Below are positions 37,691 to 49,974 of a DNA stretch of 64,000 bases, in pieces. Position 1 is the first letter of the stretch, and each line of letters opens with the position of its first letter. The position numbers were made by a program, and so were the translations under genes. The stretch covers positions 62,001-126,000 of the forward strand of contig NZ_JAAXPA010000018.1 of the NCBI RefSeq assembly GCF_012396235.1. Reading direction: 5' to 3'. The notes beneath the pieces are model-generated. The model did no database searches, was not told the origin of the DNA, and saw only the letters and a program-made list of their open reading frames with translations. The DNA is from Rhodococcus opacus (lineage in GTDB: Bacteria > Actinomycetota > Actinomycetes > Mycobacteriales > Mycobacteriaceae).

Positions 37691-39616
37691 GTGTGCGGAC
37701 TGCTCGGGCTACTGACCTCTGGAGAAACCAGCGACAACGCCGTCTCACAGGTCGACCAGGCGATGCACTGCCTGCGGCACCGTGGGCCGGACGAGCACGG
37801 GACCTGGCACGACGACCACCTGGTCTTCGGGTTCAATCGGCTGTCGATCATCGACATCGAACACTCCCACCAGCCCCTGCGGTGGGGTCCGGTGGAGAAT
37901 CCGGAACGCTACGCGCTGACGTTCAACGGCGAGATCTACAACTACCTCGAGGTTCGTGCCGAACTCGCCGAGCAGTTCGGTGCGCAGTTCGTCACAGAGG
38001 GCGACAGCGAGGCCATCGTCGCAGCGTTCCACTACTGGGGCGAGGACGCGGTCCGCCGCCTGCGCGGCATGTTCGCGTTCGCGATCTGGGACACGGAGAC
38101 GCGGGAATTGTTCCTCGCGCGCGATCCGTTCGGCATCAAACCGCTCTTCCTGGCGACGGGCGTCGGCGGCACCGCGTTCGGTAGCGAGAAGAAGAGCCTG
38201 CTGGAACTGGCGAGCCTGATCGGCATCGGCACCGAACTCGATCCGCGGGCCGTCGAGCACTACACCGTCCTTCAGTACGTGCCGGAGCCGGAAACCCTCC
38301 ACAGGCAGATCCGCCGGCTCGAGTCCGGCTGCTTCGCGCGTGTGCGGCCGGGCGAAGAACCCGTGATCACCCGCTATTTCGCGCCCACGTTCCCGGTGCG
38401 TCCGTTCGCCGCGGGCACCGAGCAGGCCCGGTACCGCGAGATCGCGGAGGCGCTCGAGGATTCGGTCGCCAAGCACATGCGCGCCGACGTCACGGTCGGT
38501 TCCTTCCTGTCGGGTGGCATCGACTCGACGGCCATCGCGGCGCTCGCGATGCGTCACAACCCGAACCTGATCACGTTCACCACCGGTTTCGAACGCGAAG
38601 GCTATTCCGAGGTCGACGTCGCAGCCGAATCCGCAGAAGCGATCGGCGCGCGTCACGTGGTGAAGGTGGTGAGCCCGTCCGAGTTCGCCGCCGCCATCCC
38701 CGAGATCGTGTGGTACCTCGACGACCCGGTCGCCGATCCCGCGCTGGTGCCGTTGTGGTTCGTGGCCAAGGAAGCGCGCAAGCACGTCAAGGTCGTCCTG
38801 TCCGGTGAGGGCGCCGACGAGCTGTTCGGCGGCTACACCATCTACCGCGAGCCGATTTCGCTGAAGCCGTTCGAGTACCTGCCCAAGGGACTGCGGCGGG
38901 CCGCCGGGAAGCTGTCCGAGCGCATCCCCGAGGGTACCCGCGGAAAGAGCCTGCTCAACCGCGGTTCACTGACCCTGGAAGAGCGGTACTACGGCAACGC
39001 GCGCAGCTTCAACGACGCACAGTTGCGCGCCGTCCTGCGCGACTTCCGGCCGGAGTGGACGCACCGCGACGTCACCGACCCGATCTACGCGCAGTCGCAG
39101 GGGTGGGATCCGGTGGCCCGGATGCAGCACCTGGACCTGTTCACGTGGTTGCGCGGCGACATCCTCGTCAAGGCCGACAAGATGACGATGGCCAACTCGC
39201 TCGAACTTCGGGTGCCGTTCCTCGATCCCGAGGTCTTCAAGGTGGCGTCGCAGGTGCCGCTGGATCAGAAGATCACCAAGAGCACCACCAAGTACGCGCT
39301 GCGTCAGGCGCTGGAAGGCATCGTGCCCGGGCACGTGCTCCATCGGGCGAAGCTGGGCTTCCCGGTGCCGCTGCGGCACTGGCTGCGCGGCACCGAACTG
39401 TTCGACTGGGCACACGAGCAGATCGCGGCGTCGGGCACCGATCACCTGCTCGACAAGGCGGCGATCGCGAAGATGCTGAACGACCACCGGGACGGCGTGT
39501 CCGACCACAGCCGTCGCCTGTGGACCGTGCTGATCTTCATGGTCTGGCACGGCATCTTCGTGGAGAACCGCATCGTTCCGGAGATCGCCGAGCCGGCGTA
39601 CCCGGTCTCGCTGTAG
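37691..39616 (+). CDS. asnB: asparagine synthase (glutamine-hydrolysing) AsnB
   Basis: Glutaminase plus synthetase, 641 residues. The GTG start is followed directly by Cys2, the N-terminal nucleophile of class II glutamine amidotransferases (C-G-L-L-G), which fixes the start. Glutaminase landmarks are R-H-R-G-P-D, N-R-L-S-I-I-D and N-G-E-I-Y-N-Y; the synthetase P-loop is S-G-G-I-D-S-T (about 278-284), then [10 protein letters not shown]. Position equals Rv2201; in mycobacteria this gene family has been tied to amidation of peptidoglycan mDAP, so an envelope role is possible. Convergent with adenosine kinase across a palindromic element. Confidence 0.93.
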   Translation: MCGLLGLLTSGETSDNAVSQVDQAMHCLRHRGPDEHGTWHDDHLVFGFNRLSIIDIEHSHQPLRWGPVENPERYALTFNGEIYNYLEVRAELAEQFGAQFVTEGDSEAIVAAFHYWGEDAVRRLRGMFAFAIWDTETRELFLARDPFGIKPLFLATGVGGTAFGSEKKSLLELASLIGIGTELDPRAVEHYTVLQYVPEPETLHRQIRRLESGCFARVRPGEEPVITRYFAPTFPVRPFAAGTEQARYREIAEALEDSVAKHMRADVTVGSFLSGGIDSTAIAALAMRHNPNLITFTTGFEREGYSEVDVAAESAEAIGARHVVKVVSPSEFAAAIPEIVWYLDDPVADPALVPLWFVAKEARKHVKVVLSGEGADELFGGYTIYREPISLKPFEYLPKGLRRAAGKLSERIPEGTRGKSLLNRGSLTLEERYYGNARSFNDAQLRAVLRDFRPEWTHRDVTDPIYAQSQGWDPVARMQHLDLFTWLRGDILVKADKMTMANSLELRVPFLDPEVFKVASQVPLDQKITKSTTKYALRQALEGIVPGHVLHRAKLGFPVPLRHWLRGTELFDWAHEQIAASGTDHLLDKAAIAKMLNDHRDGVSDHSRRLWTVLIFMVWHGIFVENRIVPEIAEPAYPVSL

Positions 39617-39687
39617 GCGCTTCGCGCCCGTGCGCCTTCTTGGTAGTTGGCGCTACCAAAACGGCGCACGGGCGGCGGAGCCGCCTG

Positions 39688-39690
<3 letters not shown>
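39614..39690. repeat. palindromic convergent-junction element, copy A
   Basis: Starts at the asnB stop codon and runs to the adoK stop. Three hairpins: GGCGC-TTC-GCGCC (39616-39628), a long central stem CCCGTGCGCC (39627-39636) with GGCGCACGGG (39663-39672) enclosing TTGGTAG/CTACCAA (39640-39646, 39653-39659), and GGCGGC-GGA-GCCGCC (39671-39685). Flanks match copy B at 49901-49974 closely while the loop differs. Probably a dispersed repeat that doubles as bidirectional terminator. Confidence 0.8.
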
Positions 39691-40698
<1,008 letters not shown>

Positions 40699-40767
40699 TC
40701 ACCGTACCCCGGGGTACCACCACGATCGGTCGGCAGCACGGGGACCCGGGTACGTGGAGATCGGGCA

Positions 40768-40812
40768 CGAAAAAAGTCTGACGCGGCAGCCGGTCGGCGC
40801 CGCGTCAGACTT
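40768..40812 (-). terminator. Rho-independent terminator after HesB gene
   Basis: Perfect 14-bp stem (40774-40787 with 40799-40812, 11-nt loop). In the minus direction it is followed by a run of T (the A-run at 40770-40775 on plus), so it is a textbook intrinsic terminator, the only one in this window with a clear T-run. It ends the HesB transcript before adoK. Confidence 0.9.
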
Positions 40813-40841
40813 GTCGATTCAGTTGTACTTCGGCCTGGGAC

Positions 40842-41192
40842 TCAGTTGAAGGAGTCGCCGCAGGCGCACGAACCAGTCGCGTTGGGGTTGTCGATGGTGA
40901 AACCCTGCTTCTCGATGGTGTCGACGAAGTCGATCGAGGCACCCTCGACGTACGGTGCGCTCATCCGGTCCACCGCGAGGGCGACGCCACCGAAGTCCAC
41001 GATCAGGTCGCCGTCCAGGTTCCTGTCGTCGAAGAACAGCTGGTAACGCAGCCCTGCGCAGCCGCCGGGTTGCACGGCGATACGCAGTGCGAGGTCGTCA
41101 CGACCTTCCTGATCGAGCAGCGCCTTCGCCTTGGCGGACGCGGCTTCGGTCATCTTGACGCCGTGGACGGCGGTCTCGTTCTGCACAGTCAT
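40842..41192 (-). CDS. HesB/IscA/ErpA-type Fe-S carrier
   Basis: A-type Fe-S assembly protein, 116 residues, matching Rv2204c. The three conserved Cys are C45 (G-G-C-A-G-L-R-Y), C109 and C111 (G-S-C-A-C-G-D-S-F). It would deliver Fe-S clusters to targets; the window has several (QcrA, LipA). ATG 41192 has a GGGAGAG ribosome site; an ATG 14 codons upstream is unlikely. Monocistronic, ended by the hairpin at 40768-40812. Confidence 0.93.
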   Translation of the reverse strand: MTVQNETAVHGVKMTEAASAKAKALLDQEGRDDLALRIAVQPGGCAGLRYQLFFDDRNLDGDLIVDFGGVALAVDRMSAPYVEGASIDFVDTIEKQGFTIDNPNATGSCACGDSFN

Positions 41193-41330
41193 GGGCTCTC
41201 CCTGTAGTTCGTAACAAACCCGTGAACGCTTCAACGGTACTCCGCGCCCGACTTATTCCCGGGTTCCATTCCCTGCGGCAGCGTCCGCAGATCGATCCAC
41301 GTCCATGGTATCCGACGTCGCGGATTCCGG

Positions 41331-42407
41331 TTACTGCCCTGCGGCCGCACCGTCCCATCCGCGGGCTGCGGCCGCGGCAAGGTCTCTCAGCTGCGCGTAT
41401 GCGTCCGACATCGCGAGTTCGACCGATCCCGCGTGGTCCACCAGCGACAGTGCCTCGTCGATGCCCGCGCTGTCGAGATCCGCGGGGTCGAGGAGCACCT
41501 GCCCGGCCAGGACGAGCGTCCCGATCGACCGCCGGCGGGCGGCAGCGGCAAGCGCGATCACGAGTTTCCCGCGCAGCGACTGCTGGTCGAGCCGGCCTTC
41601 CCCGGTGATCACGAGCTGGGCGGAGGCGAGTTGCCGATCCTGCCGGGTGCGTTGCGCGACCACGTGAGCACCGGATTCTCGGGTCGCGCCGAGGGCGAGC
41701 AGCGCGGCCCCGATGCCACCGGCGGCGCCGGCCCCGGCCTCGGCGGCGACCTCCCGGGCCGTCACCCGCTGCAGTTGCCCCGCCCATGCGGCGTTCCGGT
41801 CCTCGAGGAATGCGACGGTGTCGGGGTCGGCGCCCTTCTGCGGTCCGAACACGCGGGCGGCGCCGTGCTCGCCGAGCAACGGGTGCTCGACATCGGACGC
41901 GGCCACCAGTTCCACCGAGCGCAGGCGGGCGACGGCGGCATCCGCACTCCCGAAACCCTGCGCGAGGGCTTCGACGAGGCCGCGGCCGCCGTCGGTGCAA
42001 CTGCTGCCGCCGAGACCGACGACGATTCTGCTCGCCCCGGCATCGAGGGCCGCTACCACGAGTTGGCCGACGCCCCGGCTGTGCGCGTCGCGGGCGGTGC
42101 GGGGCGTCGGCGGTCCGCCCAGCAGTCCGAGTCCGCAGGCCTGGGCGGATTCGAGGTAGGCGTCGGTGCCGTCGAGGAGCCAGCGGGCCGTGACGTCGGC
42201 GCCGAGGGGCCCTTCCACGACCGCGGTCCGGACGGTGCCGCCCGCAGCCGCGACCACGTCGACGAATCCGGGGCCGCCGTCGGACTGCGGCGCCTCGATC
42301 AGCTGGTCGTCCGGGCGCACGGCCGACCATCCCGCCGCGATCGCGGCGGTCGCCTCGACGGCGGTCAGCGTTTCACCGAAGGAGTCCGGTGCGATCATCA
42401 CTCGCAT
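41331..42407 (-). CDS. glycerate kinase
   Basis: GlxK/GarK-family kinase (glycerate to phosphoglycerate), 358 residues, at the Rv2205c position. N-terminal [16 protein letters not shown], then D-G-G-x-[15 protein letters not shown] and G-A-A-G-G-I-G-A-A with T-G-E-G-R-L-D as the conserved C-terminal motif. The family often reads D-S-F-K-x-S-L near the N-terminus; Glu-Thr replaces that Lys-x here. ATG 42407 with TACACT ending 6 nt upstream (leaderless). Confidence 0.9.
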   Translation of the reverse strand: MRVMIAPDSFGETLTAVEATAAIAAGWSAVRPDDQLIEAPQSDGGPGFVDVVAAAGGTVRTAVVEGPLGADVTARWLLDGTDAYLESAQACGLGLLGGPPTPRTARDAHSRGVGQLVVAALDAGASRIVVGLGGSSCTDGGRGLVEALAQGFGSADAAVARLRSVELVAASDVEHPLLGEHGAARVFGPQKGADPDTVAFLEDRNAAWAGQLQRVTAREVAAEAGAGAAGGIGAALLALGATRESGAHVVAQRTRQDRQLASAQLVITGEGRLDQQSLRGKLVIALAAAARRRSIGTLVLAGQVLLDPADLDSAGIDEALSLVDHAGSVELAMSDAYAQLRDLAAAAARGWDGAAAGQ

Positions 42408-42495
42408 CGGCGAAGTGTATGGCGACGGGCGCGACCCGGCATTTCGATGTGAGGGCGGTTTTCCTCCCGGCGCCGTCTTCCCATACTCTGGAAGG

Positions 42496-43152
42496 GTGAA
42501 ATTGCTACGCCGCGGTGATTCGGACAATTCAGACAAGCGGGACGTCGAGGTCGCCGAGTCGTCCACGGCCCCGGAGGCGGAGTCCGCCGAACAGGCAGGC
42601 AAGGGCCGCCCGACCCCCAAGCGACGCGACGCCGAGGCGAAGCGACGCGGACCGGTCGCGCCCGCGCCCCTGACGGCGAAAGAGGCACGCGCCCGTAAGA
42701 AGGCCACCCGCGGTAGCAGGGAAGAGCGCAAGGTCGCCGCGGCGGAGCGACGCGCCACCGCCGCCGAGCGACGCGCCCGCATGCTCGCCGGCGAGGACAA
42801 GTATCTCCTCCCCCGCGACAAGGGCCCGGTCCGCGCGTACGTCCGCGACATCGTGGACGCCCGGCGCAACCTGGTCGGCCTGTTCATGCCGCTGGCCCTG
42901 GTTCTCATCATGGCGATGTTCGTCAGCCCGGCGTTGCAGGCGATCGTGACGCTCGCCATGCTCATCATGATGATGTTCATGGCCATCGAGGGCGTCTGGC
43001 TGGGCCGCAAGATCAACAATCAGGTGCGGGAGCGCTTCCCGGACACCCCCGACGGCGGTTTCAAGCTCGGGTGGTACGCGTTCGTGCGTGCGTCGCAGAT
43101 CCGCAAGCTGCGCGCCCCCAAGCCGCGGGTGCGCCCCGGCGACGCCATCTGA
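42496..43152 (+). CDS. DUF3043-type membrane protein
   Basis: 218 residues, Rv2206-like. A highly charged N-terminal half (1-115, Lys/Arg/Glu/Ala-rich, R-R-x-A-E repeats) precedes two adjacent membrane helices (about 126-144 and 149-166), with a basic C-terminal tail after W-L-G-R-K. Predicted cytoplasmic N and C ends. Function unknown. GTG 42496 lies right after GGAAGG and 6 nt after TACTCT. Divergent from glycerate kinase. Confidence 0.85.
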   Translation: MKLLRRGDSDNSDKRDVEVAESSTAPEAESAEQAGKGRPTPKRRDAEAKRRGPVAPAPLTAKEARARKKATRGSREERKVAAAERRATAAERRARMLAGEDKYLLPRDKGPVRAYVRDIVDARRNLVGLFMPLALVLIMAMFVSPALQAIVTLAMLIMMMFMAIEGVWLGRKINNQVRERFPDTPDGGFKLGWYAFVRASQIRKLRAPKPRVRPGDAI

Positions 43153-43155
43153 CGG

Positions 43156-43371
43156 TCAGTTGTGGGGCGCGCGGTGCGTCTCGGCGAGCAGCCGCCCCAG
43201 GTCGGCGTCGCGGTCGTAGGACAGGTCGGTCATGGGATCGGCCGGTCGGAAGAAGTTGTCGCGGTAGCTTTTCCGCAGTCGCGGATGGAGTGGACCCAGG
43301 TGCCGACCGGCGTACATCACGGCCGCATGCAGCACGAGGAGAAGTGCAACGAGGACGAGGAATTCGGTCAT
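43156..43371 (-). CDS. small single-helix membrane protein
   Basis: 71 residues: membrane helix 3-21 (F-L-V-L-V-A-L-L-L-V-L-H-A-A-V-M-Y), then a basic stretch (R-H-L-G-P-L-H-P-R-L-R-K-S-Y-R) and a polar tail. ATG 43371 was chosen because the helix begins at once; the longer open frame upstream has no coding look. Convergent with the DUF3043 gene (3-nt gap), divergent from cobU. I know no function. Confidence 0.65.
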   Translation of the reverse strand: MTEFLVLVALLLVLHAAVMYAGRHLGPLHPRLRKSYRDNFFRPADPMTDLSYDRDADLGRLLAETHRAPHN

Positions 43372-43471
43372 GGCTGAAATTTTCCGCCCATTCACTTCCC
43401 GCCAACAGTGGCGGAATTGACGTTCTTCGTCAAAATACTGCCACTCCGGTCGGTTGGTAGCGTTTCCCTCC

Positions 43472-44119
43472 GTGCCCACCGCCGATTCCCCGGACCGCCC
43501 GAGCCGTCCGAACCAGACGTCGCGAACACTCGTGCTCGGCGGTGCACGCTCCGGAAAATCCGCTCACGCCGAGGAACTGACCCAGGCCCTGGCCGGGGCG
43601 GGCCGGGTGCGCTACGTCGCCACCAGTCACCGCGACCCCGACGACCACGACTGGGAACACCGCATCGCTCAGCACCGCGATCGGCGTCCCCGCAGCTGGC
43701 TCACCGTGGAAACCGCGCACCGGCTCGACCTCGCCGACCAACTGCGTTCCCCCACCGAAACTGCGGCCACCCTCGTCGACGATCTCGGCACCTGGCTCAC
43801 CGTCGAACTCGACGGCGCCGCAGCCTGGGACTCGCCGCGCGGCACCATCACCCCACGCACGGACGAACTCGTCGCGAGCGTCCGCGACTACCGCGGCGCA
43901 CTCGTGCTGGTGACTCCCGAGGTGGGCCTCGGCGTCATCCCCGAGACCCGGTCCGGTCGCCTGTTCCGCGACGAGATCGGCTCCCTCAACGCGCGGCTCG
44001 CCCAGGTCTGCGATCGCGTGGTCCTCGTCGTCGCCGGACTGACCATGACCCTGAAAGATGATCCCGCACGCGAGTCGTGCGGGGCAGAAGTGTCCACTCG
44101 AGCGAGAGGCCAAGCGTGA
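43472..44119 (+). CDS. cobU: adenosylcobinamide kinase/guanylyltransferase CobU
   Basis: Bifunctional enzyme that phosphorylates adenosylcobinamide and adds GMP, in cobalamin nucleotide-loop assembly. 215 residues; P-loop G-G-A-R-S-G-K-S (23-30), Y-V-A-T-S (family Y-x-A-T) and H-R-I-A-Q-H-R with the likely guanylylated His, then [12 protein letters not shown] 43472 has TAGCGT ending 8 nt upstream; a TTG at 43454 is the alternative. Overlaps cobT by GTGA, so cobU-cobT-cobS is one operon. Confidence 0.92.
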   Translation: MPTADSPDRPSRPNQTSRTLVLGGARSGKSAHAEELTQALAGAGRVRYVATSHRDPDDHDWEHRIAQHRDRRPRSWLTVETAHRLDLADQLRSPTETAATLVDDLGTWLTVELDGAAAWDSPRGTITPRTDELVASVRDYRGALVLVTPEVGLGVIPETRSGRLFRDEIGSLNARLAQVCDRVVLVVAGLTMTLKDDPARESCGAEVSTRARGQA

Positions 44120-45234
44120 CCAGCGAGTCCGTGAGCACCGACCCCGGTCGGTTCGAACCCGTCACCCCACCCGACGAAGGGGTGCGCGCACAGGCCGAGG
44201 CCCGTCAGTTGCAGCTCACCAAACCGGCCGGCTCGCTCGGACGCCTCGAGACGCTCGCATGCTGGGCCGCGGCCTGCCAGGGTGTCTGCCCGCCCGTCCC
44301 CTTCGCGCGGGCGCGCGTGGTGGTGTTCGCCGGCGACCACGGAGTGGCACGGACCGGCGTCTCGGCGTATCCGCCCGAGGTGACGGCCCAGATGGTCGCC
44401 AATTTCGTCGGCGGCGGGGCCGCCGTCAATGCTCTCGCGAACCGGGCCGGCGCAAGCGTGCGCGTCGTCGACCTGTCCGTCGACGGCGACACGGATCCGT
44501 CGGTGTCCACGTTCAAGATTCGCCGCTCGTCGGGGGCGATCGACCGCGAGGACGCGCTCACACACGAGGAGACACTGAAGGCCATCGAGGCCGGACGGTC
44601 CATCGCCGACTCCGAAATCGATTCCGGCGCAGACCTGTTGATCGCCGGCGACATGGGAATCGGCAACACCACGCCGGCCACCGTTCTCATCGCCGCGCTG
44701 ACGGACACCGAACCGGTGGCGGCGGTCGGCCGGGGCACCGGTGTCGACGACGCCGGCTGGATCCGGAAGACGGCGGCGATCCGCGACGCGATGCGCCGGG
44801 CCCGGCCGGTGGTCCGGGACACGGTGGCGCTCCTGCGTACGGTGTCGGGCGCCGACCTCGCCGCGATGGCCGGCTTCCTCGCCCAGGCCTCCGCCCGCAA
44901 GACCCCGGTGATTCTCGACGGCGTGGTCGTCACGGCGGCCGCGATGGTCGCGGAGGAACTCGCGCACGGCGCCCGCGCGTGGTGGCTGGCCGGCCACCGT
45001 TCCACCGAACCGGCCCACACGATCGCACTGAAGCACCTGCAACTCGACCCCCTCCTCGAACTCGACATGCGACTCGGCGAGGGATCCGGCGCCGTCACCG
45101 CGCTGCCGATCCTGCAGGGCGCCGTCGCCACGCTCGCGGAGATGGCGACGTTCGCGGAGGCCGGAGTCAGCACCCGCGACGCCGAAAACGGCGAGGACAC
45201 CGCCCCCGGCTCCGCCGCCGATACCGCGGGCTGA
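44116..45234 (+). CDS. cobT: CobT, nicotinate-nucleotide:DMB phosphoribosyltransferase
   Basis: Makes alpha-ribazole phosphate from nicotinate mononucleotide and dimethylbenzimidazole. 372 residues. Landmarks are [12 protein letters not shown] near the N-terminus, F-A-G-D-H-G-V, the [11 protein letters not shown] motif and the conserved catalytic Glu in the closing L-x-L-G-E-G-S-G-A. GTG 44116 has GAGAGG 6 nt upstream and overlaps the cobU stop. The C-terminal 25 residues are Gly/Asp/Ala-rich and variable. cobS follows after 2 nt. Confidence 0.95.
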   Translation: MTSESVSTDPGRFEPVTPPDEGVRAQAEARQLQLTKPAGSLGRLETLACWAAACQGVCPPVPFARARVVVFAGDHGVARTGVSAYPPEVTAQMVANFVGGGAAVNALANRAGASVRVVDLSVDGDTDPSVSTFKIRRSSGAIDREDALTHEETLKAIEAGRSIADSEIDSGADLLIAGDMGIGNTTPATVLIAALTDTEPVAAVGRGTGVDDAGWIRKTAAIRDAMRRARPVVRDTVALLRTVSGADLAAMAGFLAQASARKTPVILDGVVVTAAAMVAEELAHGARAWWLAGHRSTEPAHTIALKHLQLDPLLELDMRLGEGSGAVTALPILQGAVATLAEMATFAEAGVSTRDAENGEDTAPGSAADTAG

Positions 45235-45236
45235 CC

Positions 45237-45977
45237 GTGTCGGGCGTACTGCTCGCGTTCTCCTGGCTGACGGTCCTCCCCCTGCGCGGACCGGATTCCG
45301 TGGACCGCGTGTCGGGCCGCCGCGCGATCCGGGCGGCGCCGGTGACCGGGGTCGCGCTGGGAGTCCTGGCCGCGGTGCTGCTGTGGGCGCTCGTGTCCGC
45401 CGGTCTCGACCCCGCCCTCGCCGGCCTGATGACGGTGGGTGCACACGCTCTCGCCACCCGGGGGATGCACATCGACGGTCTGTCCGACACCGTCGACGGG
45501 CTCGGCTGTTACGGGCCGCCGGAGCGGGCGCGGGCCGTGATGCACAGCGGCGGCGCGGGCCCGTTCGGGGTGTGCGCCCTGGTGATCTGCCTGGGCGCGC
45601 AGGGACTGGCGTTCGGATCTCTGGCCGCCGCAGGACAATTCGCGTGCGTGGCCGTCGCCGTGGCGGCCGGGCGGGTGGCGGTCGTCTTCGCCTGCCGGCG
45701 CGGAATTCCCGCGTCGTCGACGGAAGGATTCGGCGCACTGGTCGCCGAGACCCAGTCACCGTGGACCGGCATCGCCTGGACCGTTCCGCTCCTCGCGGCG
45801 GCCGCGTGGTGCACCTCGCCGTGGTGGCAGGGACCGATCGTCGTGGCAGTCGCGCTGACGCTCACCGCGTTCCTGGTGGCTCACTGCGTCCGGCGATTCG
45901 CCGGCCTCAACGGCGACGTGCTCGGCGCCGTGCTCGAGATCACCGTCACCATCTCGGCGATCGGTCTCACGTTCTGA
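45237..45977 (+). CDS. cobS: adenosylcobinamide-GDP ribazoletransferase CobS
   Basis: Membrane enzyme that joins alpha-ribazole to AdoCbi-GDP, last step of cobalamin synthesis. 246 residues, about six hydrophobic segments, with the family blocks F-S-W-L-T-V-L-P near the N-terminus, H-I-D-G-L-S-D-T-V-D-G-L and the D-R/H-S-G-x-G-P-F-G loop. GTG 45237 is 2 nt after the cobT stop. Final gene of the cob group; convergent with ilvE. Confidence 0.93.
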   Translation: MSGVLLAFSWLTVLPLRGPDSVDRVSGRRAIRAAPVTGVALGVLAAVLLWALVSAGLDPALAGLMTVGAHALATRGMHIDGLSDTVDGLGCYGPPERARAVMHSGGAGPFGVCALVICLGAQGLAFGSLAAAGQFACVAVAVAAGRVAVVFACRRGIPASSTEGFGALVAETQSPWTGIAWTVPLLAAAAWCTSPWWQGPIVVAVALTLTAFLVAHCVRRFAGLNGDVLGAVLEITVTISAIGLTF

Positions 45978-45996
45978 GCGACCGCCGAAACCGAGA

Positions 45997-47100
45997 TCAG
46001 CGCAGTTTCGTCATCCACCCGTGGGTGTCGGCGAACGTTCCCCGCTGAATGCCGGTCAGCGTGTCGCGCAGGGCCATGGTGACCTCGCCGGGCTCGCCGT
46101 CGGCGATCGTGAACTCACCCTCGGCCGACTTGACCCGGCCGACAGGCGTGATGACCGCCGCCGTACCGCACGCGAACACCTCGGTGATCTCGCCCGACTT
46201 GGTCTTGGTGCGCCATTCGTCGGTGCTGATCCGACGCTCGTCCACCGCGAAACCGGCGTCGGTCGCGAGGGTCAGCAGCGAGTTACGGGTGATACCCGGC
46301 AGCAACGAACCGGACAGGGACGGCGTCACGAGGCGGGCGTCGGATCCGGAGCCGAACACGAAGAAGAGGTTCATGCCGCCCATCTCCTCCACGTACGACC
46401 GTTCGATGGCGTCGAGCCACACCACCTGGTCGCAACCCTCGTCGGCGGCCTGCGCCTGCGCGAGAAGCGAAGCCGCGTAGTTACCCGCGAATTTCGCGGC
46501 GCCGGTGCCACCGGGTGCGGCGCGCACGTATTCCGTCGACAGCCACACGCTGACCGGCTTCACTCCACGCGGGAAGTAGGCGCCTGCGGGCGAGGCGATC
46601 AGCAGGTAGCGGTACTCGTCGGCCGGACGCACACCGAGTCCGGCCTCGGTGGAGAACATGAACGGGCGAAGGTACAGCGCGTCCTCACCACCGGCGGCGG
46701 GCACCCATTCGTGATCCAGCTCGAGCAGTTCGGTGATCGACTTGACGAACAACTCCTCCGGTAGTTCCGGCATCGCGAGACGACGCGCCGACGTCGCGAG
46801 TCGTTCGGCGTTCGCCTCGAGGCGGAACGTCGAGATGCCGCCGTCGGGCTGCCGGTACGCTTTCAGCCCCTCGAAGATGGCCTGCCCGTAGTGCAGCACC
46901 ATCGCGGCGGGGTCGAGCTGGAGCGGCCCGTACGGTTCCACCTTGGCGTCGTGCCAGCCGAGCTCCGTGGAGTAGGTGATCGACACCATGTGGTCCGTGA
47001 AGTACCGACCGAATCCGGGCGCCGCCAGTATCTCTCGCCGTACCTCGTCGGAGGTGAGGGCGGGATGCGGGACGCGAACGAACTCGGTGACACCTGTCAT
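45997..47100 (-). CDS. ilvE: branched-chain amino acid aminotransferase IlvE
   Basis: PLP enzyme of fold type IV, 367 residues (M. tuberculosis IlvE 368). It transaminates Leu, Ile and Val with 2-oxoglutarate. [11 protein letters not shown] near 76-86 and the PLP Lys in A-A-K-F-A-G-N-Y-A (about 203) are the class signature, with E-M-G-G-M-N-L-F-F and G-T-A-A-V-I-T-P-V later. ATG 47100 has TAAGAT ending 7 nt upstream, a leaderless pattern. Single gene. Confidence 0.95.
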   Translation of the reverse strand: MTGVTEFVRVPHPALTSDEVRREILAAPGFGRYFTDHMVSITYSTELGWHDAKVEPYGPLQLDPAAMVLHYGQAIFEGLKAYRQPDGGISTFRLEANAERLATSARRLAMPELPEELFVKSITELLELDHEWVPAAGGEDALYLRPFMFSTEAGLGVRPADEYRYLLIASPAGAYFPRGVKPVSVWLSTEYVRAAPGGTGAAKFAGNYAASLLAQAQAADEGCDQVVWLDAIERSYVEEMGGMNLFFVFGSGSDARLVTPSLSGSLLPGITRNSLLTLATDAGFAVDERRISTDEWRTKTKSGEITEVFACGTAAVITPVGRVKSAEGEFTIADGEPGEVTMALRDTLTGIQRGTFADTHGWMTKLR

Positions 47101-47163
47101 GCCCGTGATCTTATCGAACGCCTTCCGCCGCCCCACGGCCGACAGGTCGTCCGCGACAGGCGC

Positions 47164-48264
47164 TTACTTGGTGTTGATCTCCACGAACGGCGGAGACACC
47201 ACCTCGGCGCGCAGGGAGCGTCCCCGGACGTCCACGGCGATCTCGTCTCCCGCCGACACGCCGGCTCCGGAGTCGAGCAGCGCCAATGCGATCCCGACCT
47301 TGAGCGTGGGCGAGAACGTGCCCGACGTGGTCTCGCCGATCGACTCGCCGTCGCGCAGCACGGTCTGACCGGCGCGGAGAACCCCGCGGTCCATCGCCTT
47401 GATGCCCCACAGCGTGCGCGCCGGGCCGGACTCCTTTTCGTCGGTGAGCGTCTCCTTGCCCCAGAACTTCGGCTTCTTCCACCCGATCGCCCAGCCGCAT
47501 CGCGCCTCGAGCGGGGAGATCTCCAGCGACAGTTCGTGCCCGTGCAGTGGGTATCCCATCTCGGTGCGCAGCGTGTCCCGGGCGCCGAGACCGGCGACCT
47601 GGCCGCCGTGGGCGCGGACCTGCTCGACCGCGGCCCGGAACAGCTTCTCGCTGTCCTCCCAGCGCGGCAGCAGTTCGAACCCGACCTCGCCGGTGTACCC
47701 GCTGCGGCACACGCGGACGGGGACCCCGTCCCAGGTGGCGTCCGCGAAGGCCATGTACTCGATGTCGGTGGGCAGGCCGAGGGCGGTGAGTACGTCCGCC
47801 GACTTCGGGCCCTGGACGGCGATCACACCGAAGTCCCGGTGCTGGTTCTCCACGGTGACGCCCTCGGGCGCCGTGGCGGCCAGTGCCGCGACCACGTCCG
47901 CGGTGTTGGCCGCGTTGGGGACGAGGAACACCTCGTCGGGGCTCACGTAGTAGGCGATCAGATCGTCGATCACTCCGCCCGACGGCGTGCAGCACAGCGT
48001 GTACTGCGCCTTGCCGGGACCGATCTTGTCGAGATCGTTGGTCAGCGCCGAGTTCACGAAGGCTGCGGCGCCGCTGCCCCGCACGAGGGCCTTGCCGAGG
48101 TGGCTGACGTCGAACACCCCCACCGACTCGCGCACCGCGGTGTGTTCGGCGACGACACCGGCGTACGAGACGGGCATCTCCCAGCCGCCGAAGGGAGCGA
48201 ACGTGGCCCCGAGTTCGACGTGAACGGCGTGGACGGGGCCTTGGGACAACTGCTCCTCGGTCAT
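47164..48264 (-). CDS. gcvT: aminomethyltransferase GcvT
   Basis: T protein of the glycine cleavage system, 366 residues; transfers the aminomethyl group from lipoyl-H protein to [20 protein letters not shown] start, [16 protein letters not shown] and [14 protein letters not shown] are the family blocks, and the conserved Asp in the Y-x-N-x-x-G-G-V-I-D-D-L loop is present. ATG 48264 with TAAGTT ending 7 nt upstream. Lipoate genes follow a few kb on. No gcvH or gcvP in the window. Confidence 0.94.
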   Translation of the reverse strand: MTEEQLSQGPVHAVHVELGATFAPFGGWEMPVSYAGVVAEHTAVRESVGVFDVSHLGKALVRGSGAAAFVNSALTNDLDKIGPGKAQYTLCCTPSGGVIDDLIAYYVSPDEVFLVPNAANTADVVAALAATAPEGVTVENQHRDFGVIAVQGPKSADVLTALGLPTDIEYMAFADATWDGVPVRVCRSGYTGEVGFELLPRWEDSEKLFRAAVEQVRAHGGQVAGLGARDTLRTEMGYPLHGHELSLEISPLEARCGWAIGWKKPKFWGKETLTDEKESGPARTLWGIKAMDRGVLRAGQTVLRDGESIGETTSGTFSPTLKVGIALALLDSGAGVSAGDEIAVDVRGRSLRAEVVSPPFVEINTK

Positions 48265-48385
48265 GGGCCTCAACTTATCCGACCCCCGGGCGCACCGGGT
48301 AGGCGACGGCGGACGAGCACTACCATCGGAACGGACGTCAACCATCCGACACCACCCGATCCCGAACCGCTGCAGGAGAGACACC

Positions 48386-49903
48386 GTGAGCACTCACACA
48401 GCCCGACCCCTCGGACCACAACTCGCCCTGGCCGGCACTGTCGGCAAGCGGGTGGACGTGCTGGTGATCGGGTTGACGTCGAGCTCGGACGGACCCGAAA
48501 TCGCCCTCGGCGACGGCATCGTCGACGAATCGGTGCTGACCGATCTGCTCGACAAACTCGTCGCGGTCGGCGCCTCCGGCAAGGCGGAGGAGACGACCCG
48601 CATCCCGGCACCCGACACGCTTCCGGTCGACAGTGTGCTCGCCGTCGGACTCGGTTCGGCCGAGAAGCTCGACGCCGAGCAGATCCGCAAGTCCGCGGGC
48701 GCCGCGGCGCGTTCACTCAGTGGCGTCGGCACCGTCGCGACCACCCTGTCCGTGCTCGATCTCGGTGCCGCAGCCGAAGGTTTCGCCCTCGGCGCGTACC
48801 GCTTCAACGAGTTCAAGTCCGCGAAATCCGCTCCCGGCCCGGACGCACAACCTGTCTCGCGGGTGGAGCTGCTGGTGTCGTCTCCGCGTGCGAAGGAGTC
48901 GAAGGAGACCCTCGCGCGCTCCGCGGCAATCGCCGACGCCGTCGCCACTGCGCGCGAATTCGTCAACACTCCCCCGAGCCACCTCTTCCCCGCCGAATTC
49001 GCCGACCGCGCAAAGGCTCTCGGCACCGACGCCGGACTGAAGGTCGAGGTCCTCGACGAGAAGGCGCTCGAAAAGAACGGGTACGGCGGCATCCTCGGGG
49101 TGGGCAAGGGCTCGTCTCGTCTGCCGCGGCTGGTCCGGCTGAGCTACTCCGCCAAGAAGCGGAACGCCCCCAAGGTCGCGCTCGTCGGCAAGGGCATCAC
49201 GTTCGACACCGGCGGCATCTCCATCAAGCCCGCCGCAGGCATGGAGAACATGACGTCCGACATGGGCGGCGCCGCAGCCGTTGTCGCCACCGTGGTCCTC
49301 GCCGCCAAGCTCGGACTGCCCGTCGACGTCACCGCCACCGTCCCGATGGCCGAGAACATGCCGTCGTCCACCGCGCAGCGTCCCGGCGACGTCCTCACCC
49401 AGTACGGCGGCACCACGGTGGAGGTCATCAACACCGACGCGGAGGGACGTCTCGTCCTCGCCGACGCCATCGTCCGCGCGTGCGAGGACGACCCCGACTA
49501 CCTCATCGACACCGCGACCCTCACCGGCGCGCAGATGGTGGCACTGGGCAACCGGACGCCCGGTGTGATGGGCACCGACCAGTTCCGCGACCGCGTCGCC
49601 GCCATCTCCCAGGAGATCGGTGAGAACGCGTGGGCCATGCCGATGCCCGCCGAACTGCGCTCGGACCTCGATTCGAAGGTCGCCGACCTCGCCAACGTCA
49701 CCAACCATCGCTGGGGCGGCATGCTCGCGGCGGCCCTGTACCTCAAGGAGTTCGTCGCCGACGGCGTGCAGTGGGCGCACATCGACGTCGCCGGACCGGC
49801 GTACAACTCGTCGGGACCGTGGGGATACACCGGCCGCGGCGGCACCGGGGTGCCCGTGCGCACCATGATCTCGGTGATCGAGGACATCGCCGCCAACGGG
49901 TAG
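48386..49903 (+). CDS. pepB: leucyl aminopeptidase (M17)
   Basis: Zinc/manganese leucine aminopeptidase, 505 residues, Rv2213-like. The N-terminal domain (1-180) is variable. Catalytic domain has [11 protein letters not shown] (metal-bridging Asp), S-D-M-G-G-A-A, and the M17 signature N-T-D-A-E-G-R-L with bridging Asp/Glu and Arg, then G-Y-G near the C-terminus. Hexameric cytosolic peptidase in the family. GTG 48386 has GCAGGAGAG 5 nt upstream. Ends in the palindromic element at 49901. Confidence 0.95.
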   Translation: MSTHTARPLGPQLALAGTVGKRVDVLVIGLTSSSDGPEIALGDGIVDESVLTDLLDKLVAVGASGKAEETTRIPAPDTLPVDSVLAVGLGSAEKLDAEQIRKSAGAAARSLSGVGTVATTLSVLDLGAAAEGFALGAYRFNEFKSAKSAPGPDAQPVSRVELLVSSPRAKESKETLARSAAIADAVATAREFVNTPPSHLFPAEFADRAKALGTDAGLKVEVLDEKALEKNGYGGILGVGKGSSRLPRLVRLSYSAKKRNAPKVALVGKGITFDTGGISIKPAAGMENMTSDMGGAAAVVATVVLAAKLGLPVDVTATVPMAENMPSSTAQRPGDVLTQYGGTTVEVINTDAEGRLVLADAIVRACEDDPDYLIDTATLTGAQMVALGNRTPGVMGTDQFRDRVAAISQEIGENAWAMPMPAELRSDLDSKVADLANVTNHRWGGMLAAALYLKEFVADGVQWAHIDVAGPAYNSSGPWGYTGRGGTGVPVRTMISVIEDIAANG

Positions 49904-49974
49904 GCGCTCCGCGCCCGTGCGCCTTTCCGGTAGCTGGAACAACCAGAAAGGCGCACGGGCGGCGAAGCCGCCTA
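49901..49974. repeat. palindromic convergent-junction element, copy B
   Basis: Begins with the pepB TAG and ends at the CTA that is the stop of the next minus-strand gene. Hairpins: GGCGC-TCC-GCGCC (49903-49915), a 14-bp central stem (49914-49927 with 49946-49959) and GGCGGC-GAA-GCCGCC (49958-49972). The outer parts match copy A at 39614-39690. The element thus supplies the stop codons of both flanking genes. Confidence 0.82.

Noticed and set aside
46891-49623. Long plus-strand open frame opposite ilvE and gcvT
   Set aside because: Composition is typical of antisense frames and both opposite genes have complete family motifs.
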